From Platanthera guangdongensis (Eukaryota > Streptophyta > Magnoliopsida > Asparagales > Orchidaceae), in NCBI GenBank assembly GCA_039583875.1, contig CM077167.1, positions 150,119,010 through 150,183,009 on the forward strand: 64,000 bases of DNA, given 5' to 3'. The notes below the pieces were generated by a model. The model ran no database searches. It saw nothing but the letters and a program-made list of their open reading frames with translations, and was not told where the DNA came from. This document shows, one piece after another, positions 46,053 to 58,101 of the stretch; the stretch's first letter is position 1; each line of letters opens with the position of its first letter. Position numbers and translations under genes: made by a program.

Positions 46053-46064
46053 GCTCTGATACCA
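46053..46064 (-). other. Primer binding site of F
   Basis: Minus strand TGGTATCAGAGC, two bases after the LTR end; full match to the initiator Met-tRNA type. Confidence 0.88.
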
Positions 46065-46066
46065 CT

Positions 46067-47774
46067 TGAAAGTCCACCTAGTGTCAGCTAACTTCACCTA
46101 TGGGGGGGGGGGGAATAGGTGACGTGCAGCGTTTTTGCGGAATTTAAATTGTACCTGCACACGAAAATAAAACAACACAGCACAAAAGAGTACACAAGCT
46201 ATTTATAGTGGTTCCCCGATTTGGGTACATCCACTTTCCCCCTACGACCTATCTCCAAACAAGGGACGACTCGGTCACTTCTCCAACAGGATTGAAATTC
46301 AATCCTTGCACTATCGGAAGGAACCCTTCCACACGTAGGAGTCAACACTCCCACAATACGGGTTCCACCGAACCCTTACAACTAGGAACCAACGTTCCTT
46401 TACAATAAAAGTAAAACTAGAATGTACAAGAGATACAAACTACGTTTGGAGACTCAGGTGTCCCTCTTCGTTGACGACGTGTTTTTGAAGTCCACGAAGA
46501 GTCCACGACCCTAGATCTCTCTTGGAGAGGATCTCTCCGGAACCGGCGACGGCAAGATGGGCGGCGGCTAGGTTCACAGGATCGGCGGCGACAACGATGT
46601 GCGGCTGCTGTACTTTGGAGATCCAAACTTCGTAGCGAAGCAAGCTAGGTCTACCAACGGTCACACTAGGATCAGTCGTCTCGATCGATTCGGACGGGGA
46701 AGGTTTTCCCGATCAATAAATCAAGAGACAAGAGATCTCCGGTTAGACACGTGAGACTCTAAGCTTGGCTAAGCTTCTGTCGACCGAAGATCTGGAAGAA
46801 ACCTCGATCAAGACCGGTGAACAACTCTCTCGAGCGGCGACGGCGACGGCGGCGGAGCGGAACTCGCGATCTAGGTCACGTCGCGGCTCGTGCATTTCTT
46901 TTCTTCTTCGCTACCTTACTGTTCAAAAATACCCGTGTATTTATACAGTGAAATAATCTTTTATGACCGTTATGGGTCCCACCAGAAGAAACCCTAGATC
47001 CGGTTCAAAACAGTACCAGCGGCAGAGTCCGGTCCAGCTTTGTCCAGAAAAATGCCCAAGTCAAAATCGGCGAGAATCGAAGGTGATTCTCGACGAATCG
47101 GCGGGAATTAATTAGTGATTCTCGACGATTCGTCGAGAATCACTAGTGATTCTCGCCGAATCACTTGTTGATTCTCGACGAATATTACTTGGCCATGATC
47201 TGCTCAACGATGGGTTCGGCGAGAATCACTAGTGATTCTCGCCGAATCTTACTTGGCACCGCATTGAGGTAGCCGGAAAGAGTCGGCGAGAATCACTAGT
47301 GATTCTCGATGATTCGGCGAGAATCACTAGTGATTCTCGACGATTCGGCGAGAATCACTAGTGATTCTCGACGATTCGGCGAGAATCACTAGTGATTCTC
47401 GCCGAATCGGCGAGAATCACTTGGTGATTCTCGTCGATTTATACTTAGACGATTTTTCGTCTTTCCACCCAAGAGCTGCTCCTTGACCCATCCTTGCTCC
47501 TTGTCTTCTCTTGCATAGTTACAGCCCTGTACTTGAAAGTAAGTGCACTCCAATAGAGAGAGTACACGTAGGCCAACACACTGATCTGCTCAACGGGGGA
47601 TTACGTCGTGCAGACCCGTGTATATTGACCTACTGCACCCTAACATTGGTGTGCACTTAGCGTGGAATAACTGCAAGCACAACTTAAGAGGTTTCCTCAA
47701 ATACATTGTGAATTCATCTTAGCTTGACAGGTGGCTTCCTCAAATCCAGGTAATTGTGGATACAATACCCAACA
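46067..47774 (-). repeat. 5' LTR of F (right, 1708 bp)
   Basis: The partner of 39196-40780. TATAAAT (minus) is at 46201-46207 and the G-tract hairpin at 46094-46122. It is 123 bp longer than the left copy, nearly all explained by four added 31 bp palindromic units at 47297-47420. Confidence 0.94.
47281..47450 (-). repeat. Expanded 31 bp palindromic tandem repeat in the LTR of F
   Basis: Four head-to-tail units of TAGTGATTCTCGAyGATTCGGCGAGAATCAC, where each CACTAGTG junction is the centre of a palindrome. The equivalent site in the left LTR (40411-40445) has none of the four extra units. Confidence 0.93.
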
Positions 47775-49541
47775 GGGATAGATACAGTTTACTCTAGAGG
47801 GGGGGGGGGTGAATGGAGTATAAAAAATGTTTAGATTTATTGCGGAATTAAAATATAGATACTTATAAGAAAGAGGTAAAAGCAAGAAACTATCACAGCA
47901 CAATACACAAAGAAAACACAAGGCAATCCAGACGACACAAGAAATTTTATAGTGGTTCCCCAAATCTGGGTACATCCACTCTTCTACCACCCTGGTAGGA
48001 ATCCACTTAGGTTTTTGATCAGGTGCCCTATCACCACAAGATCTGCTTCAGGTTGATCTAGAAACCTTTCAGGCTTTTGATCACGTGCCTAAAAACCAAT
48101 AGGTTTTTGATCAAGTGCCCTATCACCAAGGAGTTTACTTTTGAAGGGAGTAAGAATCCTGTACACGAGAGGTTAAAGAAAAATAGATGATAGTCTTCTC
48201 TTTCTCAAACACAATGATAAGACTATATGGATTTGATGATGCCAAAGCTCACCCTGAGATATTGAGTAGTTTCAGGAAAAAGGAAGCTTTGTCCAGGGTG
48301 TAGGTCTTCAGATTTATGTTGATTCAAGCTCTCTGTAGATTGTTGAAGCCTGATGAAGGAAGAAGACTAGGGAGATTTGTGTGTTCAGCAAGTTCTTCTT
48401 CTTCCTTGTATTTTGCAAAAACAGAAGACCCTGAGAGCAAAAAACATTGATTTTCTGACTAACTGTGATTCTTGTTGTCTCTGTCTTTTTAAGTTCTCTG
48501 TATATTTTTGGAATGACTAACGACCTGAATTTGAATTCCCAGACAGTACTTAATTCTCTGCAAGAATTTCGGAGCCCAAACAGGTAGAATGGCTGGCAAT
48601 CATAAATGCACTTCCATAACTGTCTTGACAAAATAATCTGTGAATACCACAATCAATGCTTCATGAGATACGGATATCATCCTTGAGAATGTCAGCATTA
48701 ATTATCAGAATATATTTGCCTTAAAATGATTTATCATAACCAAAATAAATACTTCTGATCGGACTGAGAGAACTGATAACTAAAGACAGTAAAAAAATCG
48801 TAGAGTTTGGCTCAGAGATCGTCGAACTGGGTTAAGAGATCGTCGACCTGTGAGCAACTAATGTAGATCTGAGATAACTGCTGAGAAGCACAAGATCGTC
48901 GACCTGAGCTCGTAGATCGTCGAGCTCAGTTCAGAGTAGAAGACTCTGAGATCGTCGATGGGAGATCGACAATCGTCGAGCTGATTTCCTGTGTTTGTCG
49001 ATCAGATACCTTCTGTTCGTCGAGCTGAGAATTGTTTCTGGACTTAGAATATTTTCTGGAATGACATACTGAAAAAGCCAGAAATCGTCGACCTGAGAAC
49101 TTGGTTCGTTGACTTGAGAATTTGACTTAACCTTCTGAAACAGCTTCTGTGAATTGTGTCAACAGATGGTTCTGAGTGTCTACACAAGTCCTTCTGGTGT
49201 CAACTAATACTGTCGACTAATAATCTGTGAACTGTGTCGACACAAATCCTTCTTGTGTCGACTGAGCTAGTGTCGACTAATATTATCTGTGTCAACTGAT
49301 AGTCTGTGTGTCGACACAAATCTTCTGGGTGTCGACACAGCCTTTCTGTGCGTTGACACAATTCTTCTGGTTGTCGACACAAACTCTTGTGTATCTGACA
49401 AGCTGTTGTAGGCTTATCCATGTGATGTTGACTCTTGGCCTAGACTAAAGAAACAAACCTATGACCCTGACTATACATGTTGGGTCAGTCTAAGCAAACC
49501 TAATAGTGATCCTTACCCAAATCAAAAGTAGGGTTCCAACA
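47775..49541 (-). repeat. 3' LTR of E (left), part right of F
   Basis: Matches 56339-58101. 47775-47779 is the right GGGAT duplication of F. TATAAAA (minus) is at 47945-47951. GATCGTCGACCTGAG-type motifs lie at 48790-49110 and GTGTCGACAC-type motifs at 49150-49385. The LTR ends CCAACA, next to the purine tract AAATAGGGGGACAT (49542-49555). Confidence 0.92.
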
Positions 49542-50122
49542 ATGTCCCCCTATTTGGGTGAGGACACTATTTACATAACACAAAGAAAATACAAAGCAAT
49601 AAACTGGAGCATTTGCTTCTGCTGTTGCTATTGCTGATGTTGTTGTTGATGTTGAACCTTGCCCAAACCTGTGTCATTACAATCTGTATCATCATAATCT
49701 GCTTCTGCTATTTCTGGAAGCTTTGTCCAGGGTGTAGGTCTTCAGATTGATATTGATTCGAGCTCTTCGTAGATTGTTGAAGCCTGATGAAGGAAGAAGA
49801 CTAGAGAGATTTGTGTGTTCAGGAAGTTCTTCTTCCTTGTATTTCACAAAAACAGGAGACCCTCAAAGCAAACCTAATAGTGATCCTTACCCAAATCAGA
49901 ACTAGGGTTCCAACAATCTCTCACTATTTGGGTGAGGAGACTATTTACATAACACAAAGAAAATACAAAGCAATAAACTGGAGCATTTGCTTCTGCTGTT
50001 GCTATTGCTGATGTTGTTGTTGATGTTGAAACTTGCCCAAACTTGTGTCATTACAATCTGTATCATCATAATCTGCTTCTACTATTTCTAGAATTGCTAC
50101 TGCTGCTGGAACTTCTGCAGCT
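49542..50122 (-). repeat. Duplicated 3' region of E with a deleted LTR copy
   Basis: The block after the LTR end (TATTTGGGTGAGGA...ACATAACACAAAGAAAATACAAAG...) occurs twice, at 49551-49715 and 49923-50090. Between them (about 49716-49916) lies a short LTR derivative: the piece like 48270-48440 joined directly to the LTR end like 49493-49541. The junctions share short matches (GGAA and AGCAAA). Confidence 0.85.
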
Positions 50123-50556
50123 TCATTGGTCATCTATATCTACACAACATTTCTGAAACACTTCTTCTTCCTGTACTGCTGGAGGAGACTGAGCTTGAAG
50201 GTCTACTGAGGCTGAACCTGCTGCATCTTCATTGGACACCTCCCCCTGCCTGGTTTCAGTGAAAACTGGAAGCAGGCCCCTAGATAAAGAAGGGACATAG
50301 GAAGCAGAAAGGGAGTAGTCATTTGTTGAGGAAGAGTAAACCCATTCTTTGATCTCAGCAATAGATAGTTTGATCCGTGTAGACTTGAACTTCTTCAAAC
50401 CCTGATCATCACATAGCTGTAACATTTCGTGAAAAATAAGATCACAGTTACTAATACCAACTGAAAGATAGGATCACAGTGACTGATCGATTCGAAGTCG
50501 ACGTGGAAACCAGTGTCGAACTTCATCTTTGAAAGAGCTGCTGTAGAAATCACCAT
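50123..50556 (-). pseudogene. Truncated ORF3 of E
   Basis: ATG 50556 (MVISTAALSKMKFDTGFHV) starts a frame that shifts after about 45 codons at a local duplication (TCACTGTGATCCTATCTTT / TAACTGTGATCTTATTTTT). It continues in another frame as MLQLCDDQGLKKFKSTRI...EIKEW. This resembles the first 60 residues of ORF3 in B1 (LVANSGLDFLVSEP...KEILEF). It then goes into acidic sequence and ends at 50123. The rest of ORF3 is replaced by the duplicated 3' region. The match is weak but the position and promoter layout agree. Confidence 0.55.
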
Positions 50557-50641
50557 GGAAGATCTGTAGACTCAAGAGAGAAGAGATCAAGGGCAAAGGG
50601 AAAATAGAATATGAAAACGCGGGACAAAGATCGAAGAGAAA

Positions 50642-50940
50642 CCTACATATAGGTTTTTGGAATAGAAAAGACGATCTCTGTTCGACGATAAAAACAAAAA
50701 CGTCGATTTTAGGTCAAAGATTAATTTATAAACAAATAATATCTTTGGTCTCTGATCTCAGTCGAAAATTGATAGTCGAGCATAGCTTGACGATCAATTA
50801 ACTGAAGCAAAGTCGTCGATCTCTGGTTAACGATTTTTGTCTTCACACAGAGCTGTCGTCAAACATAGTTCGACGATTTAGCTCAAGAACTGTTCGAAGA
50901 TTGTCGATCTTCGTTCGACGATTTAGGAACAGATCCAAAA
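50642..50940 (-). promoter_or_regulatory. Motif cluster and TATA-like site before ORF3 of E
   Basis: Between pol and ORF3 lie eight or so TTCGACGAT / ATCGTCGA / GTCGATC motifs (50670-50925), the same type as in the LTR of E. On the minus strand TATATGTAGG (50651-50642) follows, 95 bases before the ORF3 ATG. Its surroundings (AAACCTATATGTAGGTTTCTC) resemble AAAGGTATAAATAGGATTTCTC in B1. Confidence 0.65.
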
Positions 50941-50958
50941 CAGAAGACAAAAATTAAA

Positions 50959-53900
50959 TTAATCCTTCCCATTGATCATTCCAAGATGATTTAGGAAGAA
51001 CATGTGTTTCTTTTCATCAAGGGGTTTGGTGAAAATATCTCCTCTTTGAAAATCAGTGGAGATAAAGTCTACATTAGTTTTCTTTTTGTATACATTATCT
51101 CTAATGAAATGATCTCTTATATCTATATGCTTTGTTTTAGAATGATGCACTGGATTATGTGCTATAGATATTGCACTAGTATTATCACAGAAGATGGTTG
51201 AATTATTTAGATTGAAACCATAATCTAAGAGTTGGTTTTGTATCCACAAAATCTGTGAACAGCAACTGCCAGCGGCCATATATTAAGCTTCAGCAGTAGA
51301 TGTTGATACAGAGGTTTGCTTCTTGCAAAACCAGGACACAAGTTTATTACCCAAGAACTGGCAAGTTCCTGAAGTTCTCTTTTTGTCCACTCCGCATCCA
51401 GCATAGTCAGCATCTGAAAATCCAGTCAACTCAGATGCTGACTCTATTGGATACCAAAGTCCTAGATTAAGACAACTCTTTATATATCTTAAAATCCTTT
51501 TTATGAAAATAAGATGAGATTCTTTAGGGTTCACCTGGAATCTAGCACATAAACATGTAGCAAACATGATATCTGGTCTGCTTGCTGTTAGATATAGTAG
51601 GGATCCAATAATGGCCCTATAGCTGGTCTGATCAATAGGTTTTCCATGTTCATCAGTGTCTAATACAACATTGGCAGTCATGGGAGTCTTCATAGAAGAT
51701 GCACCAGCCATCCCAAACTTCTTAATAAGCTCATTAGCATATTTAGATTGGGAAATGAAGATACCATCAGGAGATTGTTTCACTTGGAGACCAAGGAAAT
51801 AAGATAACTCTCCCATGCTGCTCATCTCAAATTTAGAATACATTAGATTAGAAAATCTTTTGCACAATTTGGGATCAGTAGAACCAAATATAATATCATC
51901 TACATATATTTGTACTAATAAGATTTTATCATGATACAATTTTGTAAAAAGGGTTTTATCTACCATGCCTCTAGAAAAACCATGCCCTAAAAGAAAGCTG
52001 GCTAAGGTCTCATACCAAGCTCTTGGAGCTTGCTTTAAACCATAGAGAGCCTTATGCAGTTCAAAAACATGAGAGGGGGAAGTTGGAGAGACAAAACCTG
52101 GAGGTTGTTTTACATAAACCTCTTCTTTTAGTACTCCATTTAGGAAAGCACTCTTGACATCCATCTGATAAACTGTGAACTTTTTGAAAGCAGCATAGGC
52201 CAGAAAAATCCTTATAGCTTCTACCCTGGCAACTGGAGTAAAGGTCTGATCATAGTCAATTCCTTCCTCTTGCCTATATCCTTGAGCAACAAGCCTAGCC
52301 TTGTTCCTCACAATCACACATTGGGCATCAAGCTTATTCCTGAAAACCCACTTAGTTCCAATTACTGGATAGCCTTTAGGCCTTGGAACCAAGTCCCAAA
52401 CTCTACATCTTTCAAATTGATTTAGTCCCTCTTGCATTGCAATGATCCAATGGGGATCTTGCTCAGCATCAGTTATGGATTGAGGTTCAATTTGAGAGAG
52501 AAAACAGGCATGCATCACATCATGGTTGAGTTGATGCCTTGTCTGTACACCTGCTGATATGTCTCCAATTACTTGGGATCTAGGGTGATCCCTATGTGTG
52601 AAAAAATCAAATGGTGGAGTTGGTTCAGCAACAACAATTGGAGTGAATTCCTCTTATGGAATTACTTCTGCTGTTGGAGGAAGTTCAGTTTCTTCCATAG
52701 AGTCTTCTTCATTGTCTTCATTTGCTTGTGGTGAGGGATGATATATCACCTTTTGGGTGAGATTTAAGTCATCCAGCTTTTTACATGGACTTGGTACCTG
52801 CAGATGATCACTGGTAGAAGCTTCCTTCTCCTTGTAAAACATATTAGCTTCATTAAATGTAACATGTATTGACTCTTCAATTTTCAAGGATGATTTATTG
52901 AGAAACCTATATGCCTTGCTAACTTGGGAATATCCTAGAAAGATTCCCATTGTATCTTTGGCTTCAAACTTTCTAAGATAATCTTTGTTGTTATTATATC
53001 TATAACTGATACAACCAAAAATTCTAAAGTAGTCTATTTTAGGTTTCTTCCATTTGAGTAATTCATAGGGAGTCTTGCCTTTAAGTTTGTGTATCAAACT
53101 TCTATTCAGGACATAATTTGCTGTGCTTACAGCTTCTGCCCATTAGGATAGAGGTATGTGAGCATCAGCAAGCAATGTGCCTGCAGTTTTAATGAGTGTT
53201 CTGTTTTTCCTTTCAACTACCCCATTTTGTTGAGGAGTTCTGGGAGAAGAGAAGTAGTGCTTGATACCTTCCTTCTCACAGAATTCTTGCATAGGAAGAG
53301 ATTCAAACTCAGTGCCATGATCACTTCTGATCAATACAACTGGAGTAGAGTACTCAATCTTTATGCATTTTAGAAAGTTTGTAAGAACTTTGAAATTATC
53401 AGACTTGTTTCTCAAGAAGAAAACCCAAGAGAACCTAGAGAAGTCATCTACAATAACTAAAGTATAGGACTTCCCTCCCAGGCTTTGTACAACAATTGGT
53501 CCAAAAAGGTCCAAATGAAGCAAATACAAAATCCTAGGTGAATCGCTCTTATTAACTGATTTAAAACTATTTTTAGTTTGTTTGCCTTCTTGACAAGCAT
53601 TGCAAAGGCTTTCCTTCTTGTAGGGGCAAGAGGACAATCCTCTAACAAGGTTGTCCCTAGATAACCTAGCAATGTTTCTTAGATTTACATGTCCTAGCCT
53701 TTTATGCCACAAAGTATTATTATTGCTAACATGATTAAATAAACAGATTTCTGAACAAGCAGAATTAAAATCAACTAAGTAGATATTGCCTAACCTAATA
53801 CCTGATAACACAGTAATGCTGTTTAGAGAAATATTTCATTTAGATTAAGTAAAACATACCTCATAACCTGCATCATATAGCTGTCCTATGGATATCAAGT

Positions 53901-54129
53901 TATGTTTCAGCCCACTTACATATGCCACTTTCCTGAAGGTGACAGCTCCGAGTGTAAATTCTCCATAGCCTTCTGTCTAACCAAAGCTTGAGTCTCCAAA
54001 TATAACCTTTGGACATAGCTTTGCCTTATAGTCACTTAGATTGGCCTTGTTTCCTGTCATGTGCTTGGAACACCCACTATCCAAATACCACTTATCCTGT
54101 TTGGTAGGATAGGTCTTTATCTGCAAAGA
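50959..54129 (-). pseudogene. pol: pol of E (protease to RNase H) with several stops
   Basis: One frame throughout: protease WYLDSGCSKHMTGN, GAG-pre-integrase LWHKRLGHVNLRN, integrase LHLDLFGP, IRSDHGTEFES and [61 protein letters not shown] and intact YVDD, and RNase [10 protein letters not shown]. Stops occur at 53977, two or three near 53840, 53143, 52654 and 51283. The frame differs from that of gag. It is the best-preserved old pol in the window apart from B2 and D. Confidence 0.92.
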
Positions 54130-54133
54130 AAAC

Positions 54134-56233
54134 TTATATATTTTGGACCCAGGTAACCTTGGGTCCTGGCTTCTTTTCATACTTAAAACTTGAAATATAA
54201 GAGTATACAGGTTGACTTTTATAACCTAAGGGATGAAATCTCCTAGGTGGGATTATCCAGTTAGTTAAGGGATTGAAAGGTTTAGGGTTAGAATTCTTAT
54301 TGAAATTTCTGTTGAAATTATAGTTTTGATAGAACTGTTTTGGGTTCGACGATTTTAATTCAGATCGTCGATCTGCGTTCGACAACCAGCATTGATATCG
54401 TCGATCTTGGTTCTCAGAATAATAGTGGCTATTATTTGGGTTCCACTATCGTCGATCCCTGTTCGACGATACATAATAATATCGTCGATCCCCATTTGCA
54501 GAGTGTTTAGGCTCAAGCTCTGGGTTCTGAGATCGTCGATCGTCGTTCGACGCATAATGCTGAGATCGTCGATCTTGGTTCGACGATTTTTGTTCAGACT
54601 TAGCTTTTTGTTTTTATTTATTTATCTCAACTTGTTTTAAAACTTTGTTAACTGTTTTAATTTGTTGTGTATTCTTCTTACTTTTATCTGAAATAAACTT
54701 TATAGGTTGTGAAAGGTGATTTTTCTTAATAATTGGTGGTTCACTAGATGATGCACCTAATCCTAACTTACTTCTATTAAGTCCAGCATTAAGTGTGCTG
54801 GTAATTTCTACTAGCTGTTTGCTTCTTCCATTCAGTGATTCCTCTAGCTATTTTGCTTTACTTAATTCAACTTTCAAAAAAGTGATTTGTTCACTATACA
54901 TGTCTATTTCATTTTTCAATTTAATGTTTTCTGATACTAAGCTATCATAATTAAATTGTTTGTCTCTGAGAAGTTTGATTTCCTTCTCAGATCTAATCAG
55001 ATCACTACACATAGATTTAAAGTCATTTTTAAAATCTTCAGAGGTAAAGTCGAATTCTTCCAATACCTGATCACAATCTGAACATTCTTCAGATTCTTCT
55101 TCTTCTGAGACATGTCCTGAAGCATTGATGACCATTAAGCAGATTTCTTTGGCCTTTGCTTCCTCTTCATCTTCACTAGAGCTGGAGGAATATGATTCTT
55201 CAGTATCACTCCATGTTTATGCAACAAACCCTCTCTCCTTCTTCTTGTGCTTATAGGAGGATGGTTTGCTGGAGTGCTTATTAGAGTCTTTCTCCTTTCT
55301 CCTTTCCTTATGCTTGTTTTATGGACATTCTGGAAGAATATGTCCAGGTTTCCTGCAACCAAAACAGATAATCTCTTTATAAAGGGTTTTTTCATACCTT
55401 GGTTTATCATCACTCATTGATGATTTCCTTCTGAATTCTTTTCTCCCCATCTTGAAGAATCTCTTTGTAAAGAGACTCATCAACTCTTCATTTGATGGAG
55501 AAATTTCTGATTCTTCTAAAGCTTTGAAAGCTATATTCTGCTCCTTCCTAGTTGGTGTAGCAGTCTTTTGTTGCTCAGCTTCTCTTGTCTTCAGCAGCTG
55601 TTCATAGGATTTTAGCTTTCCCAAGACTGATTCTGTAGTCATCTCATGTGTGTTTCTGGTCTCTCTGATAGGCCAGATTCTAGAGTCCCATGAGCTGGGG
55701 AAGTACATGAGAATCTTGTCATTTATTTCTGTGACTGAGATGTCTTTGTCAAGAGTTTTCAGCTCATTAACAATGAGACTGAGTCTATTGTACATCTCAG
55801 AAACTTGCTCAATTTCTTCCTTTTTAAAATTCTCATACTGGGAGATGAGATGAGCTTTCTCGTCCTTCCTTTCATCTACTGATCCTGCAACCATCTGGTT
55901 TAAGGAATCCCAGATGGCCTTGGCTGATTCACATTCAGCTACTTTCTGAAATATGTCATCAGACATTGTTTGTGCCAGTATGTTCATGGCTCTTGCATCA
56001 GCAATCTTTGCTTTCTTGTATGTATCATTTTAGTTTGGAGGAGGTACTGTAGTCATGTTTGGGGAAGTACTTGCAGGGGCAGCTGGTGGTGGAGGTACTC
56101 CTGTTAAGATAGAAGCAAAAATGTCTTCATCAATAGAATTCATATAAAGTCTGATTCTTGCATTCCAGATTCCAAACTTTTGTAAGTTGCAAACTGGACG
56201 TCTGGTGCTTGCAAATTCCTTGTACTGTGCCAT
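54134..56233 (-). pseudogene. gag: gag of E, with DRR repeats
   Basis: ATG 56233 (MAQYKEFASTRRPVCNLQKF) opens one frame of about 700 codons with stops at 56030, 55319, about 55217, 54848, about 54627 and about 54451. The UBN2-type gag domain is followed by a zinc knuckle (CFGCRKPGHILPEC, complete), a Lys-rich and Ser/Glu-rich part and a coiled coil (54850-55130). A stretch with at least six DRR(S/Y) repeats (54350-54600) follows, encoded by the same TCGTCGA motif that fills the LTR. It ends KVTWVQNI at TAA, then GTTTTCTTTGCAG and pol. Confidence 0.87.
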
Positions 56234-56314
56234 GGTATAACAAAGAATAGAGTAAACAGATATCTATCCGAGATCTTAGGTTCAGGTGTTAGCCTGTACA
56301 ACCTTAAAAACACA

Positions 56315-56327
56315 CCCTCAGAAACCA
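56315..56327 (-). other. Primer binding site of E, diverged
   Basis: Minus strand TGGTTTCTGAGGG, two bases after the LTR end. Two differences from TGGTATCAGAG. Confidence 0.65.
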
Positions 56328-56329
56328 AT

Positions 56330-58101
56330 TGAAAGTTAGGGATAGATACAGTTTACTCTAGAGGGGGGGTGAATAGAGTATAAAAAATGTTTAGATTTAT
56401 TGCGGAATTAAAATATTGATACTTATAAGAAAGAGGTAAAAATAAGAAACTATCACAACACAATACACAAAGAAAACACAAGGCAATCCAGACGACACAA
56501 GATATTTTATAGTGGTTCCCCAAATCTGGGTAAATCCACTCTTCTACCACCCTGGTAGGAATCCACTTAGGTTTTTGATCAGGTGCCCTATCACCACAAG
56601 ATCTGCTTCAGGTAGATCTAGAAACCCTTCAGGCTTTTGATCAGGTGCTTAAAAACCAATAGGTTTTTAATCAGGTGCCCTATCACCAAGGAGTTTAATT
56701 TTGAAGGGAGTAAGAACCCTGTACATGAGAGGTTAAAGAAAAGTAGATGACAGTCTTCTCTTTCTCAAACACAATGAGAAAACTATGTGGATTTGATGCT
56801 GCCTAAGCTCCCCCTGAGATATTGAGTAGTTTCAGGAAGAAGGAAGCTTTGTCCAGGGTGTAAGTCTTTAGATTGATGTTGATTCAAGCTCTCTGTAGAT
56901 TGTTGAAGCTTGATGAAGGAAGAAGACTAGAGAGATTTGTGTGTTCAGCAAGTTCTTATTCTTCCTTGTATTTTGCAAAAACAGAAGACCTTGAGAGTAA
57001 AAAAGATTGATTTTCTGACTAACTGTGATTCCTGTTGTCTCTATCTTTTTTAGTTCTCTGTATATTTTTGGAATGACTAACGGCCTGAATTTGAATTCCC
57101 AGACAGTGCTTAATTCTCTGCAAGAATTTAGGAGCCCAAATGGGTAGAATGGCTGGCAATCATAAATGCACTTCCATAACTGTCTTGACAAAATATTCTG
57201 TGAATACCATAATCAATGCTTCATGAGATACGGCTATCAGCCTTGAGAATGTCAGCATTAATTATCAGAATATATTTGCCTTAAAATGATTTATCATAAC
57301 TAAAATAAATACTTCTGACCGGACTGAGTGAACTGATAACTGAAGGCAGTAAAAAAATCGTAGAGCTTGGCTCAGAGATCGTCGAACTGGGTTAAGAGAT
57401 CGTCGACCTGTGAGCAACTAACATAGATCTGAGATAACTGATGAGAAGCACAAGATCGTCGACCTGAGCTCGTAGATTATCGAGCTCAGTTCAGAGTAAA
57501 AGAGTCTGAGATCGTCGATGGGAGATCGACGATCGTCGAGCTGAGTTCCTTTGTTCGTCGATCAGATACCTTCTGTTCGTCGATCTGAGAATTGTTTCTG
57601 GACTTAGAATATTTTCTGGAATGACATACTGAAAAAGCCAGAAATCGTTGACCTGAGAACTTGGTTCGTCGACCTGAGAATTTGACTTATCCTTCTGAAA
57701 CAGCTTCTGTGAACTGTGTCGACAGATAGTTCTGGGTGTCGACACAAGTCCTTCTGGTGTCGACTGATACTGTCGACTAATAATCTGTGAACTATGTCGA
57801 CACAAAACCTTTTTGTGTCGACTTAGCTAGTGTTGATTAATATTATCTGTGTCGACTGATAGTCTGTGTGTCGACACAAATCTTCTGGGTGTCGACACAG
57901 CCTTTCTATGTGTCGACACAATTCTTCTGGGTGTCGACACAACCTCTTGAGTCTCTGACAAGCTGTTGTAGGCTGATCCATGTGATGTTGACTTTTGGCC
58001 TAGACTAAAGAAATAAACCTATGACCCTGACTATACATGTTGGGTCAGTCTAAGCAAACCTAATAGTGATCCTTACCCAAATCAGAACTAGGGTTCCAAC
58101 A
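56330..58101 (-). repeat. 5' LTR of E (right, 1772 bp)
   Basis: Starts TGAAAGTTAGGG and ends GGTTCCAACA on plus. It holds a G-tract near 56363-56369, TATAAAA (minus) at 56505-56511, GATCGTCGA motifs at 57357-57690 and GTGTCGACAC-type motifs at 57715-57950. It also has a short direct-repeat region (AGGTTTTTGATCAGGTGCCCTATCACCA) near 56570-56700. Confidence 0.93.

Larger units (their letters stand above)
39196..47774 (-). mobile_element. Element F: pol-deleted Sirevirus derivative keeping gag and ORF3
   Basis: 8579 bp with target duplication GGGAT at 39191-39195 and 47775-47779. On the minus strand: LTR (1708 bp), primer site, shortened gag, a scrap of protease, a motif-rich spacer, ORF3, an AT repeat, purine tract, LTR (1585 bp). 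Integrase, RT and RNase H are absent. It must have moved with enzymes of another element. Confidence 0.93.
39182..58101 (-). mobile_element. Element E: Sirevirus-type copia, split by element F
   Basis: Target duplication ATATT at 39177-39181 and 58102-58106, in the right LTR of element C. Without F and its duplication it is about 10.3 kb. On the minus strand: LTR, primer site, gag, pol in one frame, a motif cluster, a truncated ORF3, purine tract, LTR. Pol has stops but RT keeps YVDD. Both LTRs are about 1.77 kb. F lies 14 bases inside the left LTR. Confidence 0.93.
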
